DNA of 39,249 bases, taken from NCBI GenBank assembly GCA_035501735.1, contig DATJVR010000033.1, forward strand, positions 1-39,249, given 5' to 3'. The translations under genes and the position numbers were made by a program. This document shows, piece after piece, positions 31,048-39,249 of this stretch (positions are counted from its first letter, which is position 1; every line of letters starts with the position of its first letter). Under the pieces are notes generated by a model that searched no databases, was not told where the DNA came from, and saw only the letters and a program-made list of their open reading frames with translations. This DNA comes from PNAI01 sp035501735. Its GTDB lineage: Bacteria; Pseudomonadota; Alphaproteobacteria; Rhizobiales; Xanthobacteraceae.

Positions 31048-31192
31048 CGGCATGTCCTTCTGGGTTGAATGTCGCGGCGGGTAGCTGAACGGCAAAGTGT
31101 CGCGGATTGCGTGCAGTGTCAAACCTGCGACCGGCCTGGAAAAATCGCGGCCGGGAAGCTAGTTTGCGGCAAGCAAAGCGAGGGAGGGCGTC
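31048..31192. promoter_or_regulatory. Divergent promoter region
   Basis: A 145-bp gap between the deacetylase-amidase unit and the binding-protein gene. It must carry both promoters. No clear operator dyad was found. Confidence 0.4.
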
Positions 31193-32197
31193 ATGGCTGC
31201 AATTCATCGAACGAGGTACGAATTCAAAGGTCCATGGATTGCCGGATTGATGCTGTGTGCGCTTATCGCCGCGGCGCCGCGTGCGAACGCCGAAGATTAT
31301 CCCACACGCTCGGTCAAGATCATCGTGCCGTTCCCGGCCGGCGGCACGGCGGACGCCATGCCGCGGGTCGTTGCCGATTGGCTCTCGCGCAAATGGGGCC
31401 AATCGGTCGTCATCGAAAACAAGAGCGGAGCCGGCGGCAATGTCGGCGCGGAGGCTGCGGCCAAGTCCGATCCGGATGGTTACACGCTGCTCTCGGCCCC
31501 GCCCCCGCCGCTGGTGATCAACCAGAACCTCTATCCCAAGCTCGGCTTCAATCCGTTGGACTTCATTCCGATCGTGATCATGGGTCGGGTACCCAATGCC
31601 CTGCTGGCAAATCCCGACAAGGTCAAAGCCAACAGCGTTCCGGAATTCATTGCCGCCGCAAAACAAAATCCCGACAAGATTTTCACTTCCGCGACGCAAG
31701 GCAACGGCACGACATCGCACCTGACATCGGCCATGTTTGCGTCGATGGCGGGAATAAAGCTGCAGCATGTGCCCTATCGCGGCGCGGCGCCGGCGTTGAA
31801 CGATCTTCTCGCCGGCAGCGTCGACATCATGTTCGACAACCTCGGCGTTTCGCTGCAACAGGTGAAGGCAGGAAAGCTGAAGCTGCTTGGCGTCGCGTCA
31901 GGCAAACGACTTGCCTCGCTGCCGAATGTGCCGGCCATCGCCGAGACACTGCCGGGATTCGAAGCCTGGGCTTGGTTTGCGATCGTGGCGCCGCCCAAAA
32001 CACCGATGGCGATCGTGGCGAAGATCAACGCGGACGTGAATGAAGCCTTGCGCGATCCGGAAATCCGCAAACGTTTCGAGATCGGCTTTTCGGCCGAAAT
32101 CGTCGGCGGCACGCAGCAGGCGACGGCCGCCTATTTCAGCAAAGAGGTCGCTTTTTGGGGCAACATCATCAAGACGGCCGGCGTGAAGATCGAATAA
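31193..32197 (+). CDS. Tripartite tricarboxylate transporter binding protein (Bug/TctC)
   Basis: A 334-residue periplasmic binding protein of the Bug family. After a longer than usual lead and signal peptide (ending APRANA before EDYP) come the hallmarks VKIIVPFPAGGTADAMPR and VIENKSGAGGNVGAE, which form the ligand loop, then VPYRGAAPALNDLLAGSVDIMF. Bug proteins often exist as orphans without the TctA/TctB membrane genes, as here. GAGGGAGG lies before the ATG. Divergence from the deacetylase-amidase genes suggests it brings in their substrate, but the ligand cannot be read from sequence. Confidence 0.93.
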   Translation: MAAIHRTRYEFKGPWIAGLMLCALIAAAPRANAEDYPTRSVKIIVPFPAGGTADAMPRVVADWLSRKWGQSVVIENKSGAGGNVGAEAAAKSDPDGYTLLSAPPPPLVINQNLYPKLGFNPLDFIPIVIMGRVPNALLANPDKVKANSVPEFIAAAKQNPDKIFTSATQGNGTTSHLTSAMFASMAGIKLQHVPYRGAAPALNDLLAGSVDIMFDNLGVSLQQVKAGKLKLLGVASGKRLASLPNVPAIAETLPGFEAWAWFAIVAPPKTPMAIVAKINADVNEALRDPEIRKRFEIGFSAEIVGGTQQATAAYFSKEVAFWGNIIKTAGVKIE

Positions 32198-32265
32198 GGC
32201 GACACAAGCCTGTTCCACATTGAGGAACGGCGTATCGAATATTGGAACGACAATGCGGACGCGCT

Positions 32266-33528
32266 ATGAATGCGCGTCCGATGGCTGAATCCACCGACAT
32301 TTTCGGGAGAGGCGTGACGCTGTGGTCGCGCTCGTTCGCATTCTATTGGTGCGCGCGCACGTCGACCAACGGCGCCTACCAGATGCAGGCGGTGGCGGTC
32401 GGCTGGCAAATCTACGAACTGACCAATAATCCGTTCGACCTTGGTCTCGTCGGTCTGGTGCAATTCATTCCGATCGTCGTGTTGTCGCTGCTGATCGGGC
32501 AGATCGCCGATCATTACGACCGGCGCGTGGTGGTGCGAGCCTGCCAGATCGCGAAAGGACTGGCGGCGCTGGCGCTTGCGATCGGCACGTTCGGCGGATG
32601 GCTCGGTCGCGACTCCATTCTGACAATACTTTTCGTCAGCGGCGTGGCGCGCGCGTTCGAAACGCCGACCATGCATACGCTCGTGCCCGGTCTGGTGCCG
32701 AAGGAACTCTTGCCGCGTGCGATCGCGGCCGCTGTCACCGCGACGCAGACCGCGATCATATGCGGGCCGGCGCTCGGCGGACTCATTTACTTCTTTGGTG
32801 CGACCGCTGTGTATTCGACCTGCGCAGCGGCGTTTTTTGCGGCGAGCATTTTGATCAGCATGATCGAGTTGCAGTCGGCGCCGCCCGAAAGAAAGCCGGT
32901 CACCTTGGAAACCGTGCTCGCGGGCTTTGCCTATATCCGCGGTCGACCCATTCTGCTGGGCGCGTTGCTGCTCGATCTGCTCGCGGTGCTGCTCGGCGGC
33001 GTCACGGCGCTGCTGCCGATTTTTGCGCGCGATATCCTGCAGGCCGGGGCGGCCGGGCCGTTCGTGCTGGGACTGTTGCGCTCGGCGCCGGCGGTCGGCG
33101 CACTCTCGATCTCGGTCGTGCTCGCCCACTATGCTCTCGACCGCCATGTCGGCCGCATCCTGTTTGCGGCGGTGATCGCCTACGGCTTGTCGGTCGTCGT
33201 GTTTGCGCTATCGGCGTCGCTCGTGCTCTCGCTTGCGGTGTTGACGATCTACGGCGCGGCGGATGCGATCAGTGTGGTGATCCGCCATTCGCTCGTTCAG
33301 ACGCGCACGCCGAACGAAATGCTCGGGCGGGTGATGGCGATCAATTCGCTGTTCACCGGCACCTCCGGCTCGCTCGGGGAGTTCCGCGCAGGCGCCGTTG
33401 CGGCTTCGTTCGGGGGCGTGGCTTCTGCGTTCATCGGAGGTGCCGGCGCGCTTGTGGTCGCGCTCGTCTGGCTGCGGCTGTTCCCGGAACTCTATCGCGT
33501 CGATACGATCGCGCCGAAGCAGAATTAG
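32266..33528 (+). CDS. MFS transporter, EntS/MFS_3-like exporter
   Basis: A 420-residue, 12-helix major facilitator of the EntS/MFS_3 group. The motif A loop is GQIADHYDRRVV after helix 2, and ALGGLIYFFG with the following helices match the family. Helices continue to VALVWLRLFPEL near the C terminus. Starts at 32266 (MNARPMAES) or 32281 are reasonable; a TTG at 32242 is less likely. EntS-type members export siderophores or other small molecules, but no siderophore genes are nearby, so substrate is open. It converges with a small membrane protein gene, overlapping it by a few bases. Confidence 0.88.
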   Translation: MNARPMAESTDIFGRGVTLWSRSFAFYWCARTSTNGAYQMQAVAVGWQIYELTNNPFDLGLVGLVQFIPIVVLSLLIGQIADHYDRRVVVRACQIAKGLAALALAIGTFGGWLGRDSILTILFVSGVARAFETPTMHTLVPGLVPKELLPRAIAAAVTATQTAIICGPALGGLIYFFGATAVYSTCAAAFFAASILISMIELQSAPPERKPVTLETVLAGFAYIRGRPILLGALLLDLLAVLLGGVTALLPIFARDILQAGAAGPFVLGLLRSAPAVGALSISVVLAHYALDRHVGRILFAAVIAYGLSVVVFALSASLVLSLAVLTIYGAADAISVVIRHSLVQTRTPNEMLGRVMAINSLFTGTSGSLGEFRAGAVAASFGGVASAFIGGAGALVVALVWLRLFPELYRVDTIAPKQN

Positions 33529-33761
33529 GGCCGCTCCTCGTCCTTGCGGTTCGGATCGTCGTAGCCGTGCCGGCTCGAGTAGAACACGAGCGCCATCAGG
33601 CCACAGCCGATGACGAGCGAGAAAAAGATGCCGAGCCCCATGGCAACATAGAGGCCGGCAGGCATGTCCGGACCTTCGAGTGCGGTGAAGGAGCGTGCCG
33701 CGAACCAGAGCGCGGCTGCCAGCAACGCCAGGAGAGGGATGACCACGGCAAACTTGCGCAT
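33525..33761 (-). CDS. Small two-helix membrane protein
   Basis: A 78-residue inner-membrane protein with two helices (about 6-22 and 38-61: VVIPLLALLAAALWFAA, GLYVAMGLGIFFSLVIG) and a charged C-terminal tail HGYDDPNRKDEERP. No catalytic motif and no recognised family. Its stop overlaps the MFS stop on the other strand. It is 68 bp downstream of the universal stress protein gene on the same strand and might be read through from it. Hydrophobic pattern and tail make a real gene likely. Confidence 0.72.
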   Translation of the reverse strand: MRKFAVVIPLLALLAAALWFAARSFTALEGPDMPAGLYVAMGLGIFFSLVIGCGLMALVFYSSRHGYDDPNRKDEERP

Positions 33762-33829
33762 GATTCACATATGGGCAAGCCGAGTCCGATTGCCAGTTGC
33801 CGCGCGGATGGCAGCGACGCCGGTTGGAA

Positions 33830-34255
33830 TCAGCGCCGTACGACCAGCACGGAACACGTTGCGTAACGCACAACGTGGCCGGCTTCCGAGCCAAGGAAAT
33901 AGGTGCGCACGCCGGTGCGGTGCGAGCTCATGACGATGAGGTCGGCGTGCATCGATTTCGCCTCGTCGAGAATCTCGTGATAGATGACGCCCTGACGCAC
34001 GACGGTCGAGATCCGTTCGGCTGGCAGGCCGGTTTCCTTGGCCACGATGTTCAGAGCATCCTCGGCGGACCTGCGCTGCTGCGTGTCGAAGTCCGGCGGC
34101 ACATATTCGGCCAGCATCACCGGGGTCAGCGGCAGCACATTGATCAGCCGCAGCACGCTGTTCGCGGTACCGGCGATCATCAGCGCGGTCTGGATCGCGG
34201 GCTTGGCAAGATTGGGATCGGCAAGATCGATCGGAACGAGGATGCGATTATACAT
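33830..34255 (-). CDS. Universal stress protein (UspA family)
   Basis: A 141-residue Usp domain. The fold opens with RILVPIDLADP and ends with the ATP-binding pattern G-2X-G-9X-G(S/T) region in SSHRTGVRTYFLGSEAGHVVR followed by YATCSVLVVR; given as SSHRTGVRTYF, LGSEAGHVVR here. The ATP site looks nearly standard, suggesting an ATP-binding member. These proteins help survival in growth arrest or oxidative stress. It is the middle gene of a leftward run SixA, Usp, small membrane protein, with 30 bases to SixA, so partly co-transcribed. Confidence 0.9.
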   Translation of the reverse strand: MYNRILVPIDLADPNLAKPAIQTALMIAGTANSVLRLINVLPLTPVMLAEYVPPDFDTQQRRSAEDALNIVAKETGLPAERISTVVRQGVIYHEILDEAKSMHADLIVMSSHRTGVRTYFLGSEAGHVVRYATCSVLVVRR

Positions 34256-34285
34256 GGGGCCTCCCGCGGTTCGGCTTCCGCGCCT

Positions 34286-34813
34286 CTAGTCGGTCGCCGC
34301 CGCAAGTGAGCGCGGGCTGATGAAATGGTCAAGGCGTCCGGCATGGGCGTGCACGCGGGACCAATCGTCAAGCGCAAAATCGATCACCACGAGGCCGGAA
34401 GTGGGGAATTTCTCCTTGAGCCGCCGGCGGGCTTCGACGTCGCCGGAGGCGATGAGCATGGTGGCGAGATCCTGCAGGCCGGGATTGTGGCCGACGATGA
34501 GAAGCGTGTGCACGTCGGCTTTGCATTCCTTGATCACCTTGAGGATCGCCTGCGGACTGGCCTCATAGATGCGATCGTCGTAGGCGACCGGAGGGGCCTG
34601 CGCGAAGGTGCCGGCCAGCAGCTTCCATGTCTCGCGCGTTCTCGCCGCGGTCGACACGATGGCGCGCTCGGGGATGAAGGCGTGGTGGACCATGTAGGCC
34701 CCGAGCTTCGGTGCATCTTCACGGCCACGCGCGGCAAGCGGCCGATCGAGGTCGCTTGCGCCTGGTCGCCCGCGTTCCGATTTGGCGTGGCGCAGCAAAA
34801 GCAGGCGGCGCAT
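34286..34813 (-). CDS. sixA: SixA-like phosphohistidine phosphatase
   Basis: A 175-residue histidine phosphatase. The RHG-family nucleophile is H9 in LLLLRHAKSERG, the second conserved His is in LIVGHNPGLQDLA (about residue 118), and STAARTRETW supplies Arg residues for phosphate binding. SixA removes phosphate from histidines of signalling or PTS proteins; an Hpt protein is in this window at 18224, but no link is implied. The start ATG is directly at the fold. It appears to head the leftward unit with the universal stress protein. Confidence 0.9.
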   Translation of the reverse strand: MRRLLLLRHAKSERGRPGASDLDRPLAARGREDAPKLGAYMVHHAFIPERAIVSTAARTRETWKLLAGTFAQAPPVAYDDRIYEASPQAILKVIKECKADVHTLLIVGHNPGLQDLATMLIASGDVEARRRLKEKFPTSGLVVIDFALDDWSRVHAHAGRLDHFISPRSLAAATD

Positions 34814-34920
34814 GCATGTTCTCGCGGTGTACTGCTAATTCAGTTCAGGTCGGTTGCCGTCATCCCGCAGTCTAGCATAGGTTCGGCGCCTGAAAGTCAA
34901 ATCGGCGCCAGCGAGGCGAG

Positions 34921-36297
34921 ATGGGGCCAAAGGAAACCACCGACTACGGCGGCAGCTGGTACGAAGCGACCATGGTCGCGGCTCCGCCGCGCGGGAAGCT
35001 CACGGTCGACCTCGACGTCGATGTCTGCGTGGTCGGCGCGGGCCTCGCCGGCCTCACGGCCGCACTCGAAATCGCGCGGCGCGGCCATTCCGTGGTGGTG
35101 ATCGAGGCGCGTCGCGTGGCGTGGAATGCCTCCGGTCGTAACACCGGCTTTGTGTTGCCGGGATTTGCCGCGCATGCGAAGACCATCATCGAGCGGGTCG
35201 GGCTGGCGCAGGCCAAGGCGCTGTGGGCGCTTTCGGAGATCGGATTCAACTACGTGCGGGCGGCCGCGCGCGACATGCCGCATATCCAGCTGCGCGACGG
35301 CGGATGGCTCAATGTCTTCAAGTTCGATGACGAGGCCGATACCGCGGACTACGTCAAATTGCTTGCGCAAGACCTCGGCGCCGCGGTGGAAGCCTGGCCG
35401 GCCGAGCGCGTGCGCGAAACGCTTCGAAGTCCGCTTTATTTCGGGGCGGTGCATTATCCGAAGGCATTCTCGCTTCATACGCTCAACTACGCGCTGGGAC
35501 TGGCGGTTGCAGCGGAAGCCGCCGGCGCGCGCATTTTCGAGGAAACGCCGGCGATCGAAATCGACCCCGCAGGCGTGCGGAAACGCATCGTCACACCGAG
35601 CGCGCGCGTGCGATCGGCCCATGTGGTGCTCGCCAGCAACGTCCACATCGGGCGTGTGATGCCGAAGATCGCGCATACGCTGTTGCCGATTTCGACCTAT
35701 GTGATCACTACGGCGCCGCTCGGCGAGCATTTGCGCGAAGTCATCACCTATCCGGGAGCCGTGAGCGACACCGAGCTCGCGGATAGTCATTACAGGGTGG
35801 TCGACGGCGATCGGCTGATGTGGTCGGGGGGATGCACGATCTGGCGCGGCAATCCGCAACGTTACATCGCGCCGCTTGTCGCCGACATTCGCCGCGCCTA
35901 TCCGCAGCTTGGCGAGGTCGCGGTGGAATATGCGTGGAGCGGCACGCTCGGCAACACCGTGCATCGCATGCCGCAGATCGGAGAATATGCGCCGGGCTTC
36001 TGGCTGCTGAGCGGTTTCGGCGGACACGGGATCAATACCACGGCCATGGGCGGCGAGTTGATCGCGCGGGCAATCGTCGAGGACGACCAGACCTGGCGGC
36101 AGTTCCTGCCGTTCGAACTGGTTTGGGCCGGGGGGCTGCTCGGGCGGGCGGCGATGCAAGGCTATTACTGGGGCTATCGCGCGCGTGAACAATGGAAATC
36201 GAAAGCCGCGCGCAAACGCCGGCAACAGCCTGAAATTTCCTCCAAGCGTGCCGCCGCGGACACACCTCGGTCAATCGCGCCGGCGGCAAAAAGCTAA
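34921..36297 (+). CDS. FAD-dependent amine oxidase (PuuB/DadA-like DAO family)
   Basis: A 458-residue flavoenzyme of the DAO family. The Rossmann motif VVGAGLAGLTAALEIARRG is near residues 37-55, the second FAD element is ASGRNTGFVLPGF, and WSGTLGNTVHRMPQIG with GFGGHGINTTAMGGELIA binds FAD at the C terminus (WSGTLGNTVHRMPQIG; GFGGHGINTTAMGG). The ARRVAWNASGRN lead matches gamma-glutamylputrescine oxidase PuuB, so oxidation of a secondary amine is likely. An Arg/Lys-rich tail (about 30 residues) extends beyond the family. Neighbours do not indicate a polyamine pathway, so the substrate remains open. It is divergent from sixA. Confidence 0.9.
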   Translation: MGPKETTDYGGSWYEATMVAAPPRGKLTVDLDVDVCVVGAGLAGLTAALEIARRGHSVVVIEARRVAWNASGRNTGFVLPGFAAHAKTIIERVGLAQAKALWALSEIGFNYVRAAARDMPHIQLRDGGWLNVFKFDDEADTADYVKLLAQDLGAAVEAWPAERVRETLRSPLYFGAVHYPKAFSLHTLNYALGLAVAAEAAGARIFEETPAIEIDPAGVRKRIVTPSARVRSAHVVLASNVHIGRVMPKIAHTLLPISTYVITTAPLGEHLREVITYPGAVSDTELADSHYRVVDGDRLMWSGGCTIWRGNPQRYIAPLVADIRRAYPQLGEVAVEYAWSGTLGNTVHRMPQIGEYAPGFWLLSGFGGHGINTTAMGGELIARAIVEDDQTWRQFLPFELVWAGGLLGRAAMQGYYWGYRAREQWKSKAARKRRQQPEISSKRAAADTPRSIAPAAKS

Positions 36298-36462
36298 TTT
36301 TATCAGCTCGTTATAATGCATCGCCGGACTCGGCATGGAGCGGTGAACAGTCCGCGCCATGGTAGGTAAGCCGGTCAAAAGCGTGGTAACCATTGGTTTA
36401 GAGAGAGCTGGTCAGAACTTTAATAGGATCTCTCGTAAGGTTCGTGGTTTGGGGGCTATCGT

Positions 36463-37266
36463 ATGCTGCGACGGGTCGGAATTCTGGCAATTGTTCTCAG
36501 CGCCGTGTCGTCGGCGGCGATGGCGGTCGATCAGTCGGCCGCGGGTTATTGGACCGTGGTCATCGGCGGCGAGGGGCGCATCACGCCGCGCTGGCAAGGC
36601 TCGGACGGTAATTACATCTTTGTGCCGACGCCGTTTCTCGACATTCGCAAGGCTGGTACGCCCGAACATTTGTACGGCGCGCGCGACGGATTTGGCATCG
36701 CGCTCTTCGACAACGGCGCGCTGCGCATCGGTCCGGTCGGCAAGATCCGCCTGCCGCGCAAGGAAGGCGATGACAGCAAGCTGACCGGATTGGGCGACGT
36801 CGGCACCGCGTATGAAGCCGGCGTGTTCGTGGACTACTACTGGGGGCCATGGCTGCGCACGCGCGCGGAAGTGCGCCAAGGCTGGGGCGGGCATGACGGC
36901 ATTGTCTCCGACATTACGGCCGACTTCATCGGGCACGTCTCTCCACAGTTGACGCTGTCCGGCGGACCGCGCATCACCTTCGCCAGCACGCGCGCGACCG
37001 CGCCCTATTTCAGCATCACACCTGCACAATCGGCCGGCTCCGGCCTACCGGTGTTCGATGCCAAGGGCGGTGTGCGCTCGATCGGTGCGGGTGCGCAGGC
37101 GCGCTATCTGTGGAATCGGCAATGGGGCACGCATGTGTTCGTCGAATACGAGCGCCTGGAGGGCGACGCGAAAAACTCGCCGCTGGTCAGTCTGCGCGGT
37201 TCGCCCGATCAATGGACGTTCGGGTTCGGCATCACCTATGCCTTCGACGTGAAGGCGTTGTGGTGA
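36463..37266 (+). CDS. MipA/OmpV-family outer-membrane protein
   Basis: A 267-residue barrel of the MipA/OmpV type. A signal peptide (ends SSAAMA) leads into YWTVVIGGEGRITPRW and FVPTPFLDIRKAG, the family start. Barrel strands run to FGFGITYAFDVKALW, a C-terminal aromatic ending that targets it to the BAM machinery. GGGGG lies eight bases before the ATG. MipA proteins scaffold murein hydrolases or act as channels; the precise role is unknown. It converges with the moxR gene with 18 bp between stops. An isolated TATAAT at 36312 lies upstream but lacks a matching -35. Confidence 0.87.
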   Translation: MLRRVGILAIVLSAVSSAAMAVDQSAAGYWTVVIGGEGRITPRWQGSDGNYIFVPTPFLDIRKAGTPEHLYGARDGFGIALFDNGALRIGPVGKIRLPRKEGDDSKLTGLGDVGTAYEAGVFVDYYWGPWLRTRAEVRQGWGGHDGIVSDITADFIGHVSPQLTLSGGPRITFASTRATAPYFSITPAQSAGSGLPVFDAKGGVRSIGAGAQARYLWNRQWGTHVFVEYERLEGDAKNSPLVSLRGSPDQWTFGFGITYAFDVKALW

Positions 37267-37284
37267 GCGGCATCAATTCGACCG

Positions 37285-38130
<846 letters not shown>

Positions 38131-38285
38131 AGTGCCCTCGCGCGAGAGCGCGGACCTTAGTGAGCGGCCATGACATGAGCAAGGCGCCAGGCGAACGGCA
38201 AATTCTGCCGGGCGAAGGCGCTTCCTGCCGGGTCAGGCGCCTCGCCGTTTCGTTATAAATGCTTGATTATTCACATCATTATCCA

Positions 38286-38301
38286 TGGCGCACGGTTTGC
38301 A
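38286..38301 (+). promoter_or_regulatory. Sigma54-type (-24/-12) promoter for flgE
   Basis: TGGCGC, five bases, TTGCA matches the sigma54 consensus TGGCAC-N5-TTGCW with one mismatch, with GG and GC at the required spacing. It lies about 70 bp before flgE. Late flagellar genes in many alphaproteobacteria use sigma54. Confidence 0.7.
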
Positions 38302-38371
38302 ACGGCCCTGACGGATGTGTGTCCGCCGGCGCGCGTATTGCGTCCGGCCGTTCGGATTTGGAGACGATGTC

Positions 38372-39249
38372 ATGGGTATCTTCGACGCTCTTACCACCGC
38401 TGTGTCAGGCCTGGGCGCGCAGGCGTACGCTCTGCAAAATATATCCGGCAATATCGCGAACTCGCAGACCACCGCCTACAAGCGCATCAACACCAGCTTC
38501 GAGGATCTCATCGGCGATAACCTGCCGAGCAAACAAATCGCCGGCGGCGTGCTGGCGAGCTCGGTGCCGACCAACAACGTGCAGGGCGATCTGCAGAACA
38601 CGTCGACGCCGACGTTCATGGCGATCAACGGCAACGGTTATTTCATCGTGCAGAAGCCGGCGGATTTCTCCGGCGGCCAGCCGGTGTTCGGCGGCGTCAA
38701 CCTCTACACGCGCCGCGGCGACTTCCAGCAGGACAAGAACGGCTTTCTGGTGAATCAGGCCGGATATTACCTGATGGGCATTCCGGTCGATCCGACCACC
38801 GGCAATCCGGTGGGCAGCGTGCCTACGGTGCTGCAATTCACCAATAACCTGATCCCGGCGCAGGCGACGACGCAGATCCAATACAACGCCAACCTTCCGA
38901 GCGATCCGATCACGCCGAACACGACAGCCGGCTCGCCCACATCCAATTTGCTCGATCCCGCGACCTTCACGTCCAATCCGACCGTCGGCGCGGCAACGGC
39001 CGCTGTGCTCACCGGCGCTAACGGAACATTCAACGACGACATCGTCGGCCCGCCAATCAATGCGAGCCTGGATGCGGCGGTCGGCGGAAAATCGATCACC
39101 GTGACGGTCGGCAACAATCCGCCCACCACCATCAATTTTGCGGCCAACGGCAACAGTCTGGCGGCCCTGCAAACCGCCTTGAAGGCGGTGCCCGGTGTCA
39201 ATGCCGGCGCGACCTCGGTGGTCACCGGACAAGCCGGCGCCAACAACGG
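38372..39249 (+). CDS. flgE: Flagellar hook protein FlgE, 5' part
   Basis: The window holds the first 292 codons; the frame is open at the right edge. MGIFDALTTAVSGLGAQAYAL then NISGNIANSQTTAYK is the conserved rod/hook/filament N-terminal helix (FLG_bbr_rod) that polymerises; quoted here as MGIFDALTTAVSGL and NISGNIANSQTTAYKR. GNGYFIVQ, YTRRGDFQQDKNGFLVNQAGYYLMG (parts) form the D1-type region shared by FlgE and FlgG. A Thr/Asn/Pro-rich hook domain follows. GGAG is nine bases upstream of the ATG. Presence implies a motile organism and that a flagellar cluster continues beyond the window. Confidence 0.93.
   Translation, partial: MGIFDALTTAVSGLGAQAYALQNISGNIANSQTTAYKRINTSFEDLIGDNLPSKQIAGGVLASSVPTNNVQGDLQNTSTPTFMAINGNGYFIVQKPADFSGGQPVFGGVNLYTRRGDFQQDKNGFLVNQAGYYLMGIPVDPTTGNPVGSVPTVLQFTNNLIPAQATTQIQYNANLPSDPITPNTTAGSPTSNLLDPATFTSNPTVGAATAAVLTGANGTFNDDIVGPPINASLDAAVGGKSITVTVGNNPPTTINFAANGNSLAALQTALKAVPGVNAGATSVVTGQAGANN

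Noticed and set aside
32598..33866. 422-codon plus-strand frame
   Set aside because: A shadow of the MFS transporter; it lacks the hydrophobic helices and runs into the convergent genes.
34897..36225. 442-codon reverse frame
   Set aside because: Antisense shadow of the FAD-dependent oxidase, with His/Arg-rich low-information protein.
36312..36317. TATAAT upstream of the MipA gene
   Set aside because: No acceptable -35 at 16-18 bp; not listed as a promoter.
36401..36434. GAGAGA/TCTCTC inverted pair before the MipA gene
   Set aside because: Only six pairs over a 22-base loop; too weak to call.

Overview
The window looks like chromosomal DNA from an alphaproteobacterium of the Hyphomicrobiales, close to the Bradyrhizobium/Rhodopseudomonas/Afipia group. 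The evidence is high GC coding DNA, a flagellar hook gene behind a sigma54-type promoter, a growth-pole-ring-like giant coiled-coil protein, a TrxR-type ferredoxin reductase, and several short palindromic dispersed repeats that I recall as typical of these genomes. No rRNA, tRNA or CRISPR array was recognised.

Layout. 1-1.23 kb: an IS3-family insertion sequence (orfA/orfB with a -1 frameshift window), its far end cut by the window edge. 1.4-4.9 kb: a small secreted protein, a divergent winged-helix/TolB-like/TPR regulator, and an outer-membrane beta-barrel gene whose start region has a T8 tract and two competing start codons. 4.9-10.2 kb: fumarylacetoacetase-fold hydrolase, D-Ala-D-Ala dipeptidase, glycine-zipper lipoprotein, an SDR without the usual YxxxK, a PLP-dependent threonine/serine dehydratase and two small hypotheticals. 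10.65-13.4 kb: a three-gene MCE lipid transporter (STAS-MlaE, MlaF, MlaD) closed by a strong hairpin. 13.5-18.6 kb: a 1417-residue growth-pole-ring-like protein and an Hpt protein. 18.8-20.7 kb: a [2Fe-2S] ferredoxin and ferredoxin-NADP reductase flanking a hotdog thioesterase. 20.9-23.1 kb: a secreted VWA protein, a PadR regulator with twin perfect palindromes upstream, and a tiny divergent ORF.

23.2-26.9 kb is the most unusual part. A CoxE-like VWA gene (24238-25413) has an exact duplicate of each of its own ends. Its first 29 bases plus 2 upstream (31 bp) are repeated 597 bp upstream, enclosing one AT-rich gene. Its last 24 bp are repeated 1437 bp downstream, enclosing an AT-rich orphan gene and a HigB/HigA-type toxin-antitoxin pair. 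CoxE stays intact. This looks like two separate cargo insertions that each carried or created a copy of a gene end, with no integrase visible.

26.9-39.2 kb: a filament-like coiled-coil protein, a PilZ protein, a polysaccharide deacetylase-amidase pair divergent from a tripartite-tricarboxylate binding protein (probably one catabolic locus), an MFS exporter, a small membrane protein, a universal stress protein, SixA, an FAD-dependent amine oxidase, a MipA-type outer-membrane protein, the MoxR ATPase that would normally partner the CoxE-like protein, and the 5' part of flgE running off the window.
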